Notes under the pieces: model-generated
The model's input: only the letters and a program-made list of their open reading frames with translations
What the model was told of the DNA's origin: nothing
Database searches by the model: none
DNA from: Anseranas semipalmata
Lineage: Eukaryota > Chordata > Aves > Anseriformes > Anseranatidae
Direction: 5' to 3'
DNA: 64,000 nucleotides
Assembly: GCA_013399115.1 (NCBI GenBank)
Contig: VXAA01001497.1
Location: forward strand, 726,772 to 790,771
Part shown: piece after piece, positions 35,911-48,225 of the stretch
How positions within the stretch are numbered: position 1 is the first letter of the stretch
Layout: every line of letters begins with the position of its first letter
Translations under genes and position numbers: made by a program

Positions 35911-36642
35911 GTAACTGGTAAAGAAGATTTGGGCTTACTCTGAGTTATCTGAAAAAGAAAAAGGGCATTACACCACTAAGATTAACGGTTGGGACTAAAA
36001 ATCCGTTCTCACTTCTCTCTCTTCCCTGGTAAATCTGCCCCAGAACTCATTTGCACAATATTCAAGCAAAGAAAATGGCATTGGTCAACAGGTACTATAC
36101 CAAAACTGAGATTTATTGCAGACTACATTTATTGTTTTGCCTTGTCACAGGCTTCCAAATATCTTATGCAGTGCTGTATTTATTGCATTACGGGTCCTCT
36201 ATAGCTTTTCAGTTACTTCTATTATGTGAACTCAGAGGAGAAATAAAGCAGAAATAAATATACTGTCACTTTTCCAGATGAATTGCTCAAAATGCTAAAC
36301 TTGCCACCAGAAATTTATGGCACTGGGAACTAAATTACATAATAATATAAATTTGGAAACGTGGCTCTTTTAACTTCATATGTGGTAATGTACTGCCTTG
36401 ACAGCATCCCTGTGGAGTTAAAACAAAGTCCATATTGTTATATTACCTGTAACGACTTTGAAAGGAAATTAAGTGAAATATAAGTTCAGCACGTTTGAAT
36501 TAAATTGATGATTTATTAGAGGACGCCTTTGTGGTTGATAATAAATGACTGGGTGAAACCTCTGTTCCCCACCCCATTTTTTCTTGACTTCTCCATGGCA
36601 AGGCGGGAGACAAAGACCATTCTCTATTTCTTTTACATTAGA

Positions 36643-36770
36643 TTTTCAAAGAACTTTTACTCTTCATTAGAGCAAGATTTTCAAAGTATTTCAGAGCTTA
36701 TCTGAACACCTAAGAGAGAGTTGCTCTTTCACAGGTGCTTAGATTTCATTGCTTTCAACTGTAGTGGCAG
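36643..36770. mobile_element. Degraded MITE-like palindrome
   Basis: 'AGATTTTCAAAG' occurs twice (36643 and about 36675). It is followed by TCTGAACACCTAAG, CAGGTGCTTAGATTTCATTG and CTTTCAACTG. This resembles the sauropsid palindromic family 'gattttcaaaggtgcctaa ... cattgactttcaatg ... ctttgaaaatc'. The right arm is poorly kept, so the call is tentative. Confidence 0.4.
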
Positions 36771-37272
36771 ACTCCCAGTGGAGACAGGAACAAGCTGGGA
36801 GGTAGGAGGATGTTGACATGAGGATGCTCATCTTGGCTCTGTTGAGCTGTGTAGCCTGCCCTTCTCTTTTCCAGATTTTCAAATGCATTTGCCACACAGT
36901 ATAACTGCTTTTGGAAATCACTCAAATGGCCAGTTTGCAGATGGATTCTTTTAAATACCTGACCTGATTGTAGGCACTGAGAACTTCCAGAAATGTAGAA
37001 GAAATGGTGGAATATGATAATTTAGCCTGAATCCCTAGTGGAGCCAAAACAACTGATGACTACTTCTATACCACTCGAAGGCAGCAGTCTCCAAAGTGAT
37101 CAGGAGTGCAGCACTCTCCATTTCAGGCTGCCCATGTAAATAGCATCACCTGTGTGGTACATGTCCTCTGTGTATAACAGAGGCATGTGGAGCCCATAAT
37201 TTAAGTTGGACCAGTGGGTCAAGTGTGCTACTGGTTGATGAGGCCATTTTTGAGCTACATTCAGCTTGATGG

Positions 37273-37791
37273 ATGGTCACACCTGTGGAAGAAGGGCACC
37301 TGGTTACCCTCGAGCATCTGCACTTTAGCCAAGCTGTGGAGCAGTGGCAAGCAAAAAAAAAGCCCAGAGAGGGCTTGGGAGACACATTCCCTACTGGTGA
37401 GATCCTTATGGACCAGAAACCTGGTCAGGTAACAGCTATCTTCACAGAGGCTGAGGTGTATAGGCAGTCAAGAAATGTGTGTCTGGTCCCACAGCTTCTG
37501 CTTCCTCATGCACCCCAGCTTTGGTCTACAGCATCTCATGGACATAAGCGATCATTCCCCTTCGTACCACAGGAGCTGTGGTGGGGAAAGGCTTTACTCA
37601 GGCCTTCCAGGGTTGCCATGTCTTCTTGTCCACTTCCATCAGCTATGCATCTGCAGCAGTGTCACAGTGGCAATGGTTTCAGACCAGAAATAAAAATTAC
37701 TGAAGTTTATACAATGTCAAAAAGTCTACCCTGTATCCTTAAGGTTTTCACTGATCTTTTACTGGTAAATACCTGTTTGTCAATAAACTAA
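37273..37791 (+). other. Longest open frame in the window, probably not a gene
   Basis: 172 codons from ATG to TAA. The predicted product has no signal peptide, membrane span, zinc finger or other motif that I can see. A second frame of 72 codons is open over 37475-37693 and the antisense strand is also open, so openness reflects composition. The stop codon overlaps an AATAAA (37782-37787), which would leave no 3' untranslated region. A pseudogene or exon fusion of an unknown family cannot be excluded. Confidence 0.15.
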
Positions 37792-39559
37792 GTCTTAAAT
37801 ATGAACCAGAAGAGATATTAATTTTGGACAGAAAGATCTTAAGATCCTACTCAGAACTCCCAAACAGGTAGTGTGGCTTTGTTTAGATAGGATTTCTCTC
37901 ACAACAGGCACTGTGTTTATTATTTAAGATGTATTATGTCTCATGATGTTGCTTGTGTTTCATAAAGCATCATCAACAGTCATATGAGTGCATGCAAATG
38001 TCCGCTTCAATTCCAGAAGATCTTCTAGCTGTCACAATTGCAGGCAGATTTTGAAAACTTACATTCAGAAGTCATGAAAACTGAAGGTAAATATATATTA
38101 AAAAGCAGCATCTGATCTGATTTAGATTTTCATAATTTAAAATACAATCTCACAAGTGATTTGAGATTGGCACTTGAATGTGCAGGGTAGGCAATACTGG
38201 GAGACTGAACAAGGTGCCACAGAAGTCAGTTGAAAAGAGACCTGGGAGTTAGATACAAGTTTGATTCAAAGTGATGAGAACATAGATATTTAACAAAAAG
38301 TGCTGTGTATGTCAGACATGGAAAGAAGGACGTTATATAGATTCGTGTTCATTCACCTTCTTGCTTGTTCTAACGACTTTCCTTTGCACAGTATCAGTTC
38401 ACTGTGTACTGTGCTGTTGCTTCTCGGTCCTGAATAGCGTACTGTCCTACAGAGGGAATAAGGAAATTGAGCCCATCTATAACACATTTCAATAAAGCAT
38501 GAAGGTGGTATTGGTTCTGTCACTTTTGGATTAAAGTAGCTGGTTTTGTTAGAATTTGATAGCATTTTGTTCTTGTTCTATTATTTCATTGTATTTTATT
38601 TAAAAGGAAAAGAATTGAAGATATTTAAAAATGCATTGCCATTGTGGAAAAAGGCAATTACATTAGCTTTCTGCTGCTGTACTTCTGTCTCAATGTTAAA
38701 ATTTCTTATTTTTAAAGTAGGTTTTACTTTTTCGCTTAGGAAGAGTGCGTATAGACTTTCCTTAAATCACCTGCAGATCCTCCTTCTTTTGTTGCTGTGT
38801 TTGTACCTTGCCACCATAGGAAATTAACCTCATCAGAACCAATGATGAAATGCCCATTTATTTCAGTGGGACAATAATGTCTTGCCTTGGTTTAATGTTT
38901 GCTACCTGACATCCCAGAGGTGTCTAAATTGTTGTGAATGGACAAAGTGAAGCATTTCCTCTGTGAAGACTAAGCTGATGATTTGGCATAGTACTTTAAG
39001 CCTCTTGAGAAATGACATGAAAGGCCTCATCAAAAAGCTCTTGAAATAAATGGCAAGACTCTTTCTTACATCAACAGACTGGAGCCCAAACCTCACATCC
39101 GTCAACAGCATCAGAAATAGTTCTAGACCCAAATTTACAGAATTTGGTATTTCAGAACTCACTGCAGTGTATCTCCAGTTACCTAAGTCAATTTATTTCC
39201 TGTGTGGGGCATATGAGAAGTTGAACCAAGCTCTTGTCATTATCTATTCCTGTAAATTATTGATATCTGAAATGCTGATGCTTCAGCTTGTGGTTACAGT
39301 AAGCATTAAAGCTTCCTGCAGTATTATTTTTCTTCCTGGCTCTTGTCCCATATTTTGGCCTTGTCCACTTCTAGAACAAGTAGAGATGGGCTATGACTGA
39401 CAGCTCATCGTTGTTTGTGTATGTAGGATTATTTGCGTTTATTTCAGGAATGTCAGAGAAAATGCAATGTTAATTATTGATTTCAAGCAGGAGAAGGCAA
39501 TGTTTTCTTTTACCAACAAACATCTTTGCAGCTACAGTAACTTTTACTGTAAAAATTTG

Positions 39560-39930
39560 AAAGTGTGTGTTTATCTATCTGCACAAAGCCAGAAGCGATC
39601 CTGCTAGGCTTCAGCAGTGTCCCTCCCACTCTCCCCTCTGCTGCTCTGCTGCCCGGAGAAAAGCTGCAGCTATGGCATTCGCTGCTATTCACGTGCGGCA
39701 GGGAGCTATAGGTTTAAGCTGGCTGTCTAGATCTGGAAGGAAGGAGCTGGATTTTTTTCTGCTAGGAAGAGAACCGCTGCTGAAGATCAGGGAGAGTCGT
39801 CTCACAAAGAAAAAGAAAATCAGAACAAAGATTTCAGATCCTTTCTGTTGGCCTTCTATATTGTCACACCAGAGCCCTGGCAGCATGCCACAGTGTTCTT
39901 CTACGGGTAGAAGACTGTGTGCCTGAGAAG
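39560..39930 (+). other. Local CpG-richer pocket, possible untranslated exon
   Basis: At least seven CpG fall between about 39590 and 39800 in otherwise CpG-poor DNA, with 'CTGCCCGGAGAAAAGCTGCA' and 'TTCACGTGCGGCAGGGAGCT' (a CACGTG E-box at 39690-39695). A 119-codon frame covers it, with an internal ATG at 39672; the product is basic at its end and unrecognised. It could be a small promoter or first exon, or a chance fluctuation. Confidence 0.2.
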
Positions 39931-41979
39931 CCTGAAAGCACAGTAGTAAATTATTATTGTGTGTAAAGCTTCTGGGATGGATTACTCAATGTATGTTCCT
40001 GAGGAATTTTATCATCTCCTGTCAAGGAGAACATATTACAAAAATTCAGGGCTCTGTGTGTCTCCAAACCCCTTTGATAGCTATAAATGCTGAAATGCTG
40101 GGGATGGTAGGGTACTGCACAACCCATTTCTCTCTGCTCACATCAAGAGAATTAAGAGTGCTTGGCTCTCAAGAGCTTGGGATCTAAGTGATTTATTTGG
40201 GGTCATACTGAAGCCTGTAGGTGAATTGATCGGTGACGTTTTTATGAGGTTAAAGCTGGTGTTATGTTAGGCTGTCCTTTCTCTGGTAACCCATGCTCAG
40301 ATGGCAGGGAGCTCAGGCTCCTTCCCAGAAAAGAACTGAAGCACAGCATGGAGTATGATCATAAAGCACATAAACACAGGGCTTGCCTTAATAATTCCGC
40401 AGGGATTTAAATTACATGTGAGCTTTGTTGGAACAGGCCTAATATGGGATCTTCTCTCAGCTCCTCAGTTATGAATACAAGGAGAAATGTTTACCCTCCT
40501 AGAAGAAAGCGTGAAGTCAGCTCCAGTTTGGCTGAAACTCTCCCAGGATGTTTTGAATGCTTTGGAGGTACTGAGTTGTCCATGAATGTTCCTGAGACCA
40601 CAGCAATGTCCTTGCAAATGTGGCATTACTAGCTGTCCAAGGCTCTCCTTATTTTCGTTTGAAGCACAGTGCTGCCAGGACAGTTTGGATTCTTCCCTTG
40701 GCATCACCCTGCCTCCTGCTCTCCTGTATCTCCGTGCCATCTATCCGGATCCAGAAACCCAGTGAGCTCTATCTGTGGGCTGCAGGGAAAGGGGGGACAT
40801 TGCTGTGGAAATAACAGCTCCTGACATTCAACTCGAAGAGTGGGAAATCTGCCACCACACCTTCTGCTAACACAAAGCAAGCCTTGAGACTTGAGTTACA
40901 TACTCTGTCCTGAAAGTCAGGCTCAAGCATCCCATGGGAAGCCGACCTGGGCTACTCCATGGTCACAATGCAGGAGGACATCTCTCAACACAACTGTACG
41001 CTGAAGCTGACATAGTGGCTGGTGAGGCAGAATTCTCCCTAAAAAGAATTACAGAAACCTTTAATGATGCCTAACAGTAGTCGGTTTTTAGCTTGTTAAT
41101 CTTGTAAAGCACTCATTAAGTCATGTGTTATTTTATATGATGTCATGGAGCCAGCCTCGAACTCATGCTGATGATACCATATGTCTGAACATGACAGTCT
41201 TCTTTTTGACCACTATGTAAAATATACCATGCTGTTCTTTCCCTCTCCTATTTACACATCCTTGCTCCTGTATATGATATGATTATAAAAAGAAATTCCT
41301 TCATCTTCCATTCATCTTTTAACTTACAAGAGCCAAATGTACTTACAAGGATCCGGGTATTTCAGCAGTAAAAAAAAAAAAAAAAAAAAGATTATTTACT
41401 ACTTTTCTGATAACAGAATTAAACTGTGCCTTGCCAGGCTTGCTTAGCTGGCACTAGGAAGATTAATACACCCACATTTGGCTTACTCGAGTTACAGACT
41501 GTTTACGCTAACAATTTGGAGAAAATGACACCAGTGGTCTCCAAGAAGTAAAGTGCCAACACAACAGATTTTAAAATCTGCAAGAAATAAAAAGATGGGC
41601 CTCAGTAAGAAATGAAAGCCTTGCATGCTGGATTAGTAAAGAGGAAACTGTTCACGGTATATAAAATACATTGTGTGTGCAGGACCTGCTTGCTAATCCA
41701 GAGCTGTACCATAGCTAAAAAGTTTGGCTTTTTCAATTGCTAAATATCTAGGAAACCCAGGCATGCTAGTGTATTAAAATATTCCTTCAAAATGGCATTT
41801 CATTGCATATATAAAGTTTTTTTTTTTTTTTTTAATAAAATCTCCATTTAAATCCACATACTGCAAATGCTCCTGCACATGCCTAATTCAACTTGTTTAC
41901 ATAAATACTTGCAAGATTATGGCTTGGAAGTGCATCTGTTTTAACCTTTTACTCCTGACCTTACATGAGTGATGAGTGG

Positions 41980-42080
41980 GATTTTTCAAGGGTGCTTAAG
42001 AAAGTGAGGTGTGCAGTTCTCCTCACTTATTATACTGGGGGTCTGATTCCCCAAAGATCTCTTAAAAATCCTGACCAGAG
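41980..42080. mobile_element. Degraded MITE-like palindrome
   Basis: 'GGGATTTTTCAAGGGTGCTT', then AAGAAAGTGAGGTGTGCAG, on the left; GGGGGTCTGATTCCCCAAAGATCTCTTAAAAATCCTGACC on the right. The ends (GGGATTTTTCAAGGG / CTTAAAAATCCTG) are imperfect inverted repeats. The order resembles the sauropsid palindromic family with 'gattttcaaaggcgcttaag ... cctttgaaaatcc' ends. Confidence 0.45.
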
Positions 42081-45000
42081 TATTTGAAGGAGGAAAAGAG
42101 GGTCCACAACTGCAAGCCTGAAAATAAACAATTTTAAGAGAAAGGCAAATGTACTGAAGAAACCATCAAGAGAACAATGACTAACAGTTGCAACTGCAAG
42201 ACAGAGCAGACCTGAGTAAATAGCATAATTGTACATGCCAAATACTCCAATGCAGAACATTTATTTTTATATCCTTGTAGGGAGGGGAATGTGTAGTAAA
42301 TGACTCACCCTCACTACCAACTGCTTACAGACCTCACACCGTATTTTCATCTAAATTACTATGACCATTCCAGTAGTCTATAAAGAATACGTCCTTTGTG
42401 CGTGAAAATACAACTGAAACAGCAATATGCAAAGGACGGTTATAAAGATTTGTAATAAGTTTTCATCAAAGGCCCATTGACCAGTTTATCAATAGTGTCC
42501 ACATCACTTACTCTCCTGTGTTTCAACATTGCATTGATTTATGGCCCAATCCTTAGCCAGTGGAGGCAGCGAAAAGATTTTCTCTGAGAGAAGCATGGGT
42601 GCAATCAACTCCTAATCTTCCAAATCAGAGGCTGAGCTGTTTCCCCCCAGATATTCCAGTTTCAAATATTTCCTTTTATGTAACTCCCAAATTCTCCTCT
42701 CAAGACCATGAAAACCATACATATGTGCAACAACATGCTGTGAGCCTGTTTGAGAAGTCATGGAAACCCATCCCTCTTCCAAGAAGTTACTGACAATTTC
42801 TGTGCTAATCCAGTCTGCATTGGTAGCAACTACAGGCCTGAATCTGCTCGAGACAGGTATGGAGGCTTCCTCACAAAACTCTCTGGCTTCCAGCTCTTTC
42901 ATGGTCTCAGTCTTTTCAGAACACTGTCTTTAGCAGCTCTCCATCACACCCTCTATGGAGAGACAGGATAGCTCAAGCTGGACGATAATGCCTTGAAGTA
43001 CTACACAGGCAGAGCTACCTGGGGAAAGGTAGTCCCTACAAGAAAGCAAAAGCACACAAAAAACGGTTGTCTCAATTATAATTGCACAAGCTGTGATGTT
43101 TGAATGATTACTGATAAGGTGAAATGGGATGCTGAGTATGGTCTCTTAAAATCTGCGTAGTCTCTAAGCAAGTCTAGTAAATATCAGTAAAGCATTGATG
43201 TTACGTCCAAAAGCTGGCAGAGAAGCTCAGTAGGGATATGTTAGACAGACTGAAGCCTTTAGCCACAGTAAAACACTATATGAGACAATAGTTCCCTTCA
43301 GCACATTAGCTGATTGTGACAAATGATTCGCAACAACAAACTGAAATAAAAACTTGTCTAAATCTATCCCTTGTGTGTTTCAGGCTGTCATGAGTTTTAT
43401 GGAGAGAGTATTTCCAATAAGCTTGAATTCAAAAAGGAGTTCCTTTTACTAATTCTCTACTTGTTGACCCAAATAATTCAACACCGTATGAGGCAATGGG
43501 GTTTCACACACCGGCAGTCTGTTCCTGTGAGTAAAGTGCTATCAGCTAAATTTACGTGGTGAGCAGCTGAAAGGTCTGAGGTGTGATTCTCCACATCCTC
43601 ACGCCTGAGTAGTAAGCAGAGCGCCCAGATGCTCTCACATCTATTATGCAGCCTAGAAAATGCAAAGAATAAAAAAATGACCTCTGATCTCTTTTTGCTT
43701 AGCATCATCTGAGAAATAACAATTAACTCTACACAAATTAATAGTGAATGTTATTGATCCTAACCAAGACTGTGTCTTACAGAAATCAGTTACTGGCAGT
43801 TGCCGGGTTGCTGGTGTTTTGGCTCTGAGGGAAGTAGTGACACTTGGGAACACAGTGTGACCTGGGAGCTAGAAGCTTCTGCCACTCATCAGAGAGAAGA
43901 GCTTGCTTCTAGGTGTACTGCATAGCGGACTTTGACAGAAGAAAAGCAGTATACTCTGACTTCAAATCTGTCATGTTTGATCCTGCAGTAGAGCAAAACA
44001 TGACTGTAGTAGCTTAAGCATGTCAATATAACTTTTGAGAGAAGTGCAAGAACTTTCTGCAATGAATTATTTGAACATTAAGATTTGTGCACAAGATTTT
44101 GAGCTTTCCCAGGACCTGATCAAAAATAAGACACTAAATGCCTTGAAACGACAGTAGGCGTGCATGCTTGTCTGTCTAAACAATATTGAAGTGGAAGGAA
44201 CAAACAAAAAACCAACCAAACAAGAAACAACAACAACAACAAAAACAGAAAAAAGCCCACGGCATCTGAATTTCAGCAGCACCTTGCTGAAATACAAAGT
44301 TGGAGAACAGAACGAGGACTGAATTCAGAATGAATGCAAATCAAGGTGGAGTTTAACATGCTTTGGGAGAATGTCTTAAACATAGCTAATTGTTAAGTGA
44401 CTTGAGATATGGATTAAACATTGCAAGATTGAGTAAAAAGAAATGTTCACTGCATTTTTATTTTGAAAAATGGGAGCCTAAAATGGTCCCTCTTCTTCCC
44501 TCGACCTGAGTGCCAAACTTGGCTTATATATGCTAAGTCCACTAACAAAGAAAATATTGCCTTATTCTCCTAATATTCTGGTGGGGCTGGATTGTGCTCC
44601 ATTGTGCATTATCAAGACGTATTTACTTAGCTGCAGCTTTAAATTTTGCTGTCTGTCACTGAGAACATAACTTGAAGACCACAGGGGCTCTGAATATAAC
44701 AGGCATCTCTATATATTCTTTACAACCTTAATTTTCTTGATTAGAACTCTCAGAACCTGGTTGAGACTGGGATTTAATAACAACCATGTAAGGACATATA
44801 ATATAGATATTCAGAGAAAATAAACATGAATATCTGCCATGCGATGCTTAAGCTTTATTTTATAAGCACCTGTGCTGTGAACTCCAGAGGAAATATCATA
44901 CATACTTATATATATATGTAAATATAGCATTAGTGAACAGTGATGTTTTCATTTTTGGTGAAAGTTCTGGGGAAGGGGTAATTGACTAATTCAACCTAAT

Positions 45001-45389
45001 AAGCCCATACGTTTTGTCTTTTATCTCTCAAATAAAATTTGAACTTTTACCTGGTTTAGATTTATTTAAATTTTGCCCTATTCATTTGTCCTTCCCCTTC
45101 CTTCTTCAGTTTTCTTTCCTACTTCTTTCCTAAATCTCATAGCTGGCAGATCTCCCACACCTTCCTGGTTCTCAGTGAACTATCTTATTTTTTCCATCAC
45201 CCTTTCAGTTCATTTGTAAGACAGACAGTGTGCTCTCTCTAGAATCAAACCCTGACAAACAGAGCCCTGACAGCTCTACCTACAGTGCACATTTGATACC
45301 TTTTGAGTTTTGATCAGCCATCAGATGTACTGTAAAAAGATGCTTGAGGAATGAGGATGGTGATGGATCAAAAACAACATGCAAATAAT
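42081..45389. other. Noncoding sequence, no gene recognised
   Basis: AT-rich. A CAA array (about 44228-44243) and AAC/ACA low complexity lie at about 44200-44250. Frames at 42560-42971 on both strands are short and overlapping, with no domain. Confidence 0.6.
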
Positions 45390-45900
45390 GTGTCAGCATT
45401 ACATGAAAAGCAAGAGTGATATTATGCCACACTGTCACTTTTAGAAGTGAGAACGAATTGCCCTCACAGAGTTCCTCACTTGATTATGGGTGCCACATTT
45501 TTTGAAAGACAGACAAATTGAAGAAAATTTAGAGATAGTAAAGCATTAGTAAATGGTCTGGAAAATAACAACATACTAGGAAAAAATCAGAGCTGGACAC
45601 GTCCAGTCAAGAAAAAAGATAATCAAGGGGTGATATAATTTCTACATTAAGCATGTTACAGTCATGGATGATTAATCTACACAGGAAGATAAGAAGCCAA
45701 AGGCTTCAAGCAGAGAGGGAAAATGTAACTTTGATATCAGGGAAAACTTTCCAGTACAAAGCAAAATTGACAATGAACAAACCATCAGGAGAGGCTGCAT
45801 AATTGCTATCATTGCAGAAGCTTAAGGTCAGACTAGAGACCCCATCTATTTAATGTCGGTTAAGGAGAACTAAATCATACCTGCCCTTTAAGAGGATGAC
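45390..45900 (+). mobile_element. Second ancient CR1/L3-like LINE 3' fragment
   Basis: The order of words matches the 3' reverse-transcriptase region and tail of old CR1/L3-type LINEs. 'GACAAATTGAAGAAAATTTA', then TAGTAAATGGTCTGGAAAATAAC, corresponds to the 'ggtctggaaaac' region. AATCAAGGGGTGATATAATT corresponds to the 'ggggtgatctgat' region. 'AAGCCAAAGGCTTCAAGCAG', GGGAAAACTTTCCAG, AGGAGAGGCTGCATAATTGC and GAAGCTTAAGGTCAGACTAGA follow. Multiple frame breaks. It lacks the octamer tail of younger CR1. Boundaries are approximate. Confidence 0.65.
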
Positions 45901-48225
45901 CCAAAACCCAATCTTCTTCCAGAAAGTTCTCATCAATAATCCTCACAGGTAACCTGTCTTGAGCTTTTGTCTTAAGGTAAGCCACAAGCTCTATTGAGCA
46001 TTGGATTAAGTGTTTGAATTTGTAAGACTTTAAGAAATTAAAATATTCTCTCTGTGGGTATGCAGAGACTAATAAAATTCAGATCAATAAGGAACTCTGG
46101 AAACACTCATAAAGAACTCTTATCAGGTGATGGACATGCCCCGTAGCAACTCCTGAAGTGGTTTAATGGGATTTTACTGTGGACAATCTACTTGATAGAT
46201 CACACTTGACCATCCACTGAGCTCTAAAAAAAAAATGCAGATACCTGGGAGAACATTATAAATGCTGGTGATGTTCTTCCTCCTCTCTTAGCTCTGCAGC
46301 TTTGGTGGTAGGTTTTGATGGTTGCATTACCTGGATGAAAGTGCTGTTGTGGCTTTCCTTAGCACAGCAACTACCCATCAGGATGGTGTTTGGTTTACTG
46401 CTGGGATTCTGTCCTTCAGAAAGTAATAATTCTCCTCACAATTATTTTTGTCCGTTGTTCATTATGACCTGACTTCATTGGACTTGCAGGAAAAAGGTAA
46501 TGATGTACACATGACTTAAGTTTTCTGATTCTGCTTAAGTTAAGTGATGCATGCTGCGTGTTATCACAATGCATTTGAGGTTGATATACAGCTTCTGAAA
46601 GCGGAATATACAGAAATATGCTGTCGTAGAAGAAAAATATATGGGTAAAACATGATGCTGGATATTGGCATTTAAATGTATGTAACAACCTCAAAGTTAG
46701 GAACCTTTTACAGAGTGCATCAACAGATGAATTGCTTAATAGCTTTTGCATAGGATTTTTTTTGCATAGGATCCTTTTTGCATAGGATTTTAGATACCCT
46801 TATAACGTTACTTCTGTACATGGAAGGTTTGTTTACCAAAAAGCCAATCCAAACCAGGTGGGATGTGCTCTCATTTAAACTGACCGTGAACTGTTAGTTA
46901 GTACAAAGTCCTCCTAGCCCTGAGGTTTAACTCTGCAAATGCCTTTCTGAAAACACATAAGCCTGGCTTGTGTAGATTAAAAGCAAAAGGCTGTACGTAC
47001 ACTGGATGCTATATAACATTGTTCTGTTAGCCGTTCATCCTACTATGGAAAACTAACTCTCTGTCTAGCTTCTTGTTTTACTTAGGTTTGAAACTCTGAC
47101 TTAGATAGCACGGTGTTATGGGGCTATGCGGTAACAACTGTCTACAACAGGACAGCATGTAATTTCTGTAAGGGTAGAATGGAGCCCCAAAATGTTAATG
47201 CTCCAGGGATGTTACAGGCTCCCTTTCAGCTGAACCCTGTTGCCTTTTGACTGAAGGTAGCAGGAGGAGTAGAATAAGGAGTACAGAACAAGATAGGTGA
47301 TATTGAGGTTTGTGGTAAGTGGGAATGAATGTGCATTTGCCTAATTGGATGGTTGTGTATTTCAGCTGATAGACATGTTAAAAAAACAAACCTCTAGAAG
47401 TTATGCAGAGAATTAACAATTTTATAAGCTGAATTAAGGAATACATCTTTCATGCAAAGGGGAGCATTTTTAGATTGCTAATGAATGGTTTGAATCTTAC
47501 CTCTGTTGTTGCACATCATGTGCTTAGCGCTGTCGACCCTCCTGCACTCTGCCCTCCCTTCATAGTACCTACTGCTGGGTCAGAGTTCAGTGCTGCAGGC
47601 AGGGGAAACGTATTTAGGACATAATGCTTTTCACTGGTAAAGTATATGTTTTATACCTGCAAATGTATAAGAAAATTCATAAGAAAAGTTAGTGTGATGG
47701 CAACTGTGTGCAAACACAAGACTCCCACAAGCTGATCTTTCTTCTCCAGAGGGAAAAAAAATAAAATCAATTTCTCTTGAAATGTCTCAGAAATTTTCTG
47801 CTAGGTTTATGGGCTCTCTGAGATCTTTCCTTTTCCACTGTACTTTTATGAACTCCAAGGTCAAATCATGCAGTTCAATTAGGTAACAGTGTCTAGAGAG
47901 GATGACTCAGTTTATTTGGGCGGCACAGTATGAGCTGCTCACAGTCCCAAGAGCTACTCTCAGCATGTCAGGGATTTGCAGGCAATATTTATGCTAGTCT
48001 CTTTTTTCTCCCTGCAGATTTTCATACTGGAAAAAAATAAAAAATCTTCCCCTGGCTTATTTGGGGAGAGGGGCCTAGGATTTAAACAGTTGTCCATACA
48101 GTCAGAAGTTTTCTGTGCTCTGGAGATGGGCATTTCTTTTGCTTGTCACTGCCTCTAAGTGATCATGTCTGATGCATAACTCAATACTTCAGTGGTCTCT
48201 GTCTTTTGTGGCATCTGTCTTTTGA
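45901..48225. other. Noncoding sequence, no gene recognised
   Basis: AT-rich single-copy-looking DNA. A 111-codon minus-strand frame (46416-46751) has no recognisable product. It ends near the 16-base tandem repeat described separately. Confidence 0.6.
46744..46790. repeat. Three-copy 16-bp tandem repeat
   Basis: The unit is 'TTTTGCATAGGATTTT' with minor variation (one copy has ATCC in place of ATTT). Period is exactly 16 bases: GCATAGGAT begins at 46748, 46764 and 46780. A small minisatellite made by local duplication. Each unit contains TTTGCATA, close to an octamer (POU) motif. Confidence 0.9.

Larger units (their letters stand above)
29783..36642. other. Noncoding sequence, no gene recognised
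   Basis: The longest interval without a named transposon. A GC-richer part (30.4-30.8 kb) carries overlapping 103- and 113-codon frames without recognisable domains. The 33.1-33.3 kb and 35.2-35.8 kb stretches are AT-rich, free of simple repeats and dense in homeobox- and GATA-type words, as conserved noncoding elements often are. That is an impression, not a demonstration. A direct repeat of ATCAGCCAAT lies near 32569-32589. Confidence 0.55.
36775..41979. other. Noncoding sequence, no gene recognised
   Basis: Mixed composition: GC-richer at 37.0-37.7, 39.6-39.9 and 40.4-40.9 kb, AT-rich elsewhere. Simple runs: A(20) at 41370-41389 and T(18) at 41817-41834. No exon, RNA gene or named repeat is recognised apart from the separate entries. 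Confidence 0.55.

Noticed and set aside
38840..38880. Possible MITE fragment (CCCATTTATTTCAGTGGGAC)
   Set aside because: It resembles the centre of the sauropsid palindromic repeats, but no arms can be found.
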